Shown: in pieces, positions 60,907-64,000 of the stretch
How positions within the stretch are numbered: position 1 is the first letter of the stretch
Layout of the letters: every line of letters begins with the position of its first letter
DNA from: Paenibacillus alvei DSM 29
Lineage (GTDB): Bacteria > Bacillota > Bacilli > Paenibacillales > Paenibacillaceae
Direction of reading: 5' to 3'
NCBI RefSeq assembly: GCF_000293805.1
Contig: NZ_AMBZ01000001.1
Coordinates: 186,001 to 250,000, forward strand
Length of the DNA: 64,000 nt
Notes under the pieces: generated by a model
What the model saw: only the letters and a program-made list of their open reading frames with translations
What the model was told of the DNA's origin: nothing
Database searches by the model: none
Made by a program: the position numbers and the translations under genes

Positions 60907-62442
60907 TTACGCTTCCTCCGCCATATTTGCTCGTGCTTCCTTCGTTCGCATCCGCAGCAGCCTATGGATTGGATAGCGTTTTTTCCAACTGGACATCACG
61001 GTAGCCAGCATATAGGCTCCATAGCCTTCAATCAGAATCATAGACGGCATAATAAAATACCGATATCGCTGCTGAACCTCAATCAGCAAATGAACTCCCA
61101 TATAACCCAATATCAATATTATAAAGAACAAATATTTCTGATCCATATCCTGACGGGAGATGATAAGAAGATCGACTGAGATGAATAGGATCAACATGAT
61201 TACAAAATATGCGATGTATGAATACGTATGAATCATACTGAACAGATGGCTAACACTGGCCGTATTTAAGCTCCAATACAGCGCATCGACTTCGCTCCAC
61301 ATGAGCCTGATCTTACTTAGAAATAGACCTGATAATTTTCCAAGATCGGATAGACGCTCCTGCACCATTTCCTTTTCAATTCGGGTTCGTTCTTCCCCAA
61401 GCGGATATTGGGTAACCTTCTTAAAGTCTTCCTCCGAGAAGGCTCCCTCTGTATCATGATTGAAGCCCAATACGAATTTCCACATCGGATCATGATTCAC
61501 TAATGGAGCATGAGAGATGCCCGTGCTAACCGCCAGAAGGCTGACGAAATAGAATACCGCAAAATAGGTGGTGAAGAAAATAACGACGAACCCGATCCCT
61601 TTTTTGATGGATTGCTTCTTCAGGACGATCAAATAGATCACGACATACAGTAGGATTCTTAAAAGAAGTACTGCGCCCAGCGGTCTTATCAGATTGCCGA
61701 GTGAGACGAGTACCGCCGTACAAATACTCACCTTCCAGCCCGGAGTAAGATTTTTGAGCAAATAGTAAAACGCAAGATAAAACAGAAAAGTGGCCAAATG
61801 TTGATTGGTGAGCACCGAGCTCATCACAATGCTTGGCACGAAGAAGCAGTACGTAATACTGGCGAATTTAGCCGCGAATTCATTGAAGATCATTCGCCCG
61901 ATTTTATATACAAGCACCGTGATGCCCGTGCACCAAAGTACGTTTAGGATTTTCAATGGCAGCAAGCTTGTGCCGAATAATTTAATCATAAGCGCCTGAT
62001 ACATGGTGAAGCCCAATTGATATGTCCATGCCTGAAAATAATCGCTGTCGTTATAAGAGAAATCCCCCACCGACATTTTCACCGCCGCATCATACATAAT
62101 ATGAAAGTCCGACACCGGATTCGTATCAACTAGTAACACCCACATAAACCGTATACCGAATGCTATACATGCGATAAAGAAGACAAATGCCTGTTCCTCT
62201 TGCAAATGCCGATAGGCAAAATAGGCGAGCATAAATACAAAACATGTGTAGCCTGCCATGATAAACGGTACCTGAATAAGCATATCGGGACTGTATCCCA
62301 TGAAGATGCCAATCATAAAAAAGAGAATGATGCACAAAAAAGAAAGCAAAATAAAAAGCAACGGTTTCTTGCAAATCCGCGCTTTACGTAACGACATCTC
62401 CAAGGATATCCCACCTGTTTCATTCAAATTGACAAAATCCAT
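60907..62442 (-). CDS. Multi-helix membrane glycosyltransferase (ArnT/PMT-like)
   Basis: A 511-residue integral membrane protein with about 11-12 helices. The long first loop has DTNPVSDFHIMYDAAVKMS, equivalent to the catalytic Asp-containing loop of GT-C enzymes that use polyprenyl-linked sugars (ArnT, PMT family). It should transfer a sugar outside the cell to a surface polymer. The start is uncertain: ATG 62442 has no site, while an in-frame TTG at 62403 (with ATG 62397 two codons later) has AGGTGGG before it. The gap of 108 bases to the next gene contains no clear terminator. The acceptor is unknown. Confidence 0.75.
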   Translation of the reverse strand: MDFVNLNETGGISLEMSLRKARICKKPLLFILLSFLCIILFFMIGIFMGYSPDMLIQVPFIMAGYTCFVFMLAYFAYRHLQEEQAFVFFIACIAFGIRFMWVLLVDTNPVSDFHIMYDAAVKMSVGDFSYNDSDYFQAWTYQLGFTMYQALMIKLFGTSLLPLKILNVLWCTGITVLVYKIGRMIFNEFAAKFASITYCFFVPSIVMSSVLTNQHLATFLFYLAFYYLLKNLTPGWKVSICTAVLVSLGNLIRPLGAVLLLRILLYVVIYLIVLKKQSIKKGIGFVVIFFTTYFAVFYFVSLLAVSTGISHAPLVNHDPMWKFVLGFNHDTEGAFSEEDFKKVTQYPLGEERTRIEKEMVQERLSDLGKLSGLFLSKIRLMWSEVDALYWSLNTASVSHLFSMIHTYSYIAYFVIMLILFISVDLLIISRQDMDQKYLFFIILILGYMGVHLLIEVQQRYRYFIMPSMILIEGYGAYMLATVMSSWKKRYPIHRLLRMRTKEARANMAEEA

Positions 62443-62700
62443 TGTACCATCATTTTTTCAAAATGATAGACCATCCATAATGTGACAACCACCACAACCA
62501 GTGCCGTGGACAGTCACCCTATACATAACAAAGCTGCACCTTAAGAAACGTATGCTTCCATTGCGCAGCTATGTCCTATTTTATTTATATATATGGAGTC
62601 GTAGACCCTCAATATTCGCAGGTTGCCGTTAAATAAGGAGATACTTTACTCTGGGCATCGCAATTCGAGCGAGTCCTACAACAAGTAGTAATACGACACT
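62443..62700. other. Intergenic region without visible feature
   Basis: I see no gene, hairpin or clear promoter in these 258 bases between two minus-strand genes. Confidence 0.3.
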
Positions 62701-63447
62701 CTATTTCAAATTTGCCAATTGTTCATTGCGAAGCTTAATTCCATTCGACAACTTGCGAATCATGTCACGCAGCTCATCTGCAGAATATACCGTATTGCGT
62801 TCACGTACGACTGACTGTACGCCAGCTTCCAGACGATCCGCCTGTTCCATGAGCTGCCCTTCCTCTAACACCATAGCGGGAACAGACATCGGGTCGCTAT
62901 ACTTTACCTGCTCCTCCAACTTGCGCATCAACTCTACAAGCCCATCGCGCTCAGCATCTTTCCAGCCTTCCAGCTCCAGGCGTGCTCCTTGCACGACAAG
63001 AAGTAGCCGCTTCATTGCCTGCACCCGATAGCTTTCCTCCCTCTGCAAGCGTCCGACAGATACTCGGGTAAGGCCAATTAAAAGGGCTAAAATAAACGCC
63101 GCTGCAAAGGTAATAATATGGATCCACATATACATCTTCTCCGGCACGTCCATCACAAGCCAAAAGAGTACGATATGAATCAGAACAGCGATATTATACA
63201 TGAAAGCAATTGCCATTATGGATAAATTCAGCGGAACCTCATCCTTATGCTTCGAGAGATGGAATAATACATTCATGCAAAATAAGTAGCTGATCAAACC
63301 CGCCAGCATCAGTGAACCAAGAGATAGCCACCATGAGAAGCCTCGGGAATCCGCCTCGCTAAGTCCAAAAAACAGGCCGGCTGTAACTGCTGCTAGGATG
63401 AAAAAGATCGCAGTCGTTATCCACTTCAATTGTAATACCCGCTTCAT
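62701..63447 (-). CDS. Membrane protein with cytoplasmic coiled coil
   Basis: A 248-residue protein with four membrane helices (~5-130) and a long helical C-terminal region (~140-248, REESYRVQAMKRLLLVVQGA, ELMRKLEEQVKY, IRKLSNGIKLRNEQLANL). I do not recognise a family. It overlaps the SPFH/zinc-ribbon gene by four bases (ATGA), so it is translated with it. SPFH proteins of the YdjI type are found with membrane and zinc-ribbon partners in the Bacillus pspA (ydjFGHI) operon; this pair may be a variant of that membrane-stress module. That link is inference. Confidence 0.65.
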   Translation of the reverse strand: MKRVLQLKWITTAIFFILAAVTAGLFFGLSEADSRGFSWWLSLGSLMLAGLISYLFCMNVLFHLSKHKDEVPLNLSIMAIAFMYNIAVLIHIVLFWLVMDVPEKMYMWIHIITFAAAFILALLIGLTRVSVGRLQREESYRVQAMKRLLLVVQGARLELEGWKDAERDGLVELMRKLEEQVKYSDPMSVPAMVLEEGQLMEQADRLEAGVQSVVRERNTVYSADELRDMIRKLSNGIKLRNEQLANLK

Positions 63448-64000
63448 GATGATCCCTCCTGCACCAGCTTATTGCCGCATTCTACGCAAAATTTTTGGCC
63501 AGGCCTAACCTCAGATCCGCACTCCTTGCAAGTAAGTGCTGTCTCCTCGCCACAGTGCGGACAGAACTTGACCTTGCTCGTCACAGGCTTGCCGCAATGG
63601 CGACAAGGAACAGGCAGCGCTTGTCCGCATTCGATACAAGCACCTTGATCCGGCGGATTGTCTGCACCGCATTCTGGGCAGGGATGATACGGATCCCCGC
63701 AGTTCGGGCAGAACTTGGTCGTACGCGGCATCTGCTCCCCGCACGCCGAGCACTTCACCAGGATTGGCTTCTCTGCTCCGCCTGATGCAGCAAGCGATGT
63801 ACCGCAGCCTGTGCAGAAGGATGCATCATGCTGATTGCTCCGATGACATTTCGGGCATACCATGTCCTGCCCATCAACTCGAAGCTCGCCTGCCAGTTGA
63901 GTCATAACGCCACCCACAGCTCCGCCGACGCCATATCCCATGCCAAGCCCCATTCCAGCCCCCATCAGATCCGACTTGACGCTGCTATCATTCTTCGCCA
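63444..64000 (-). CDS. SPFH-domain/zinc-ribbon protein, C-terminal part (runs past window edge)
   Basis: The visible 185 codons are the C-terminal end of a longer protein; the frame stays open to 64000. A Gly/Met-rich stretch (GAGMGLGMGYGVGGAVGG) leads into five double-CxxC zinc ribbons (CPKC/CTGC, CSAC/CPNC, CPEC/CIEC, CRHC/CPHC, CKEC/CVEC). This tail is typical of SPFH-domain proteins of the YdjI/virion-core-like type, whose SPFH part would lie to the right. Such proteins form membrane scaffolds. It is translationally coupled to the membrane coiled-coil gene. ATG 63965 is internal, so the true start is outside the window. Confidence 0.7.
   Translation of the reverse strand, partial: AKNDSSVKSDLMGAGMGLGMGYGVGGAVGGVMTQLAGELRVDGQDMVCPKCHRSNQHDASFCTGCGTSLAASGGAEKPILVKCSACGEQMPRTTKFCPNCGDPYHPCPECGADNPPDQGACIECGQALPVPCRHCGKPVTSKVKFCPHCGEETALTCKECGSEVRPGQKFCVECGNKLVQEGSS

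Noticed and set aside
1-64000. tRNA, rRNA, CRISPR arrays, insertion sequences, prophage
   Set aside because: Read on both strands, I found no tRNA-like cloverleaf, regular repeat-spacer array, transposase or phage structural gene.

Overview
The window looks like chromosomal DNA of a Paenibacillus-type Gram-positive bacterium (Bacillales). The evidence is as follows. Ribosome binding sites are strong AGGAGG types, and several genes with clear Shine-Dalgarno sites start with TTG or GTG. There is an intact des-desK-desR membrane-fluidity operon, a Btr-type AraC/binding-protein regulator beside a siderophore permease operon, and LplB/YtcP-type sugar permeases. Surface proteins carry copper-amine-oxidase-like or S-layer-homology-like N-terminal modules, and CIRCE, Fur-box and Pho-box-like sites are present. 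I see no tRNA, rRNA, CRISPR array, insertion sequence or prophage.

Layout. 1-2.6 kb: the end of an unknown gene, a small RiPP precursor with a nitrile-hydratase-type (NHLP) leader, and a 7TM sensor kinase. 2.9-9.2 kb: pentapeptide-repeat protein, secreted phosphodiester glycosidase, acyl-ACP thioesterase, the futalosine-pathway menaquinone genes mqnB-mqnD, and an MFS exporter. 9.5-18 kb: an oligopeptide-type permease pair without partners, a methyltransferase, a membrane-anchored Mrr-like nuclease, a radical SAM/SPASM protein, DUF1349, OsmC, and an ABC-F protein with a terminator hairpin in its leader. 18-25.7 kb: tandem lipoproteins, a YpsA-like protein, a VOC remnant, SRPBCC, an autoregulated TetR, Nudix, and des-desK-desR.

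25.8-31.7 kb: a Fur-boxed siderophore system (esterase, two FecCD permeases, a frameshifted binding protein, Btr-like regulator). 31.8-41.3 kb: a small coiled-coil protein and an XRE regulator, a sugar operon (Gfo/Idh oxidoreductase, two permeases, lipoprotein), a small secreted protein, an epimerase, and a LacI regulator. 41.5-49.2 kb: glycosyltransferase plus WcbI protein, an ECF sigma factor/DUF4179 anti-sigma/YcdB-like operon (one member broken by a stop), and a TetR-serine hydrolase pair. 49.3-64 kb: htpG under a perfect CIRCE, a phytase-like secreted protein behind a Pho-box-like array, two tandem secreted S9 peptidases, an AraC regulator, a secreted erythromycin-esterase-family protein, a membrane glycosyltransferase, and the 3' part of an SPFH/zinc-ribbon gene coupled to a membrane coiled-coil gene.

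The best leads are the NHLP-leader peptide at the left edge, the likely attenuator in front of the ABC-F gene, the CIRCE and Pho-box-like control of htpG and of the phytase-like gene, and several broken genes. Three of the apparent frameshifts are single missing A residues in A runs, so they may be sequencing errors.
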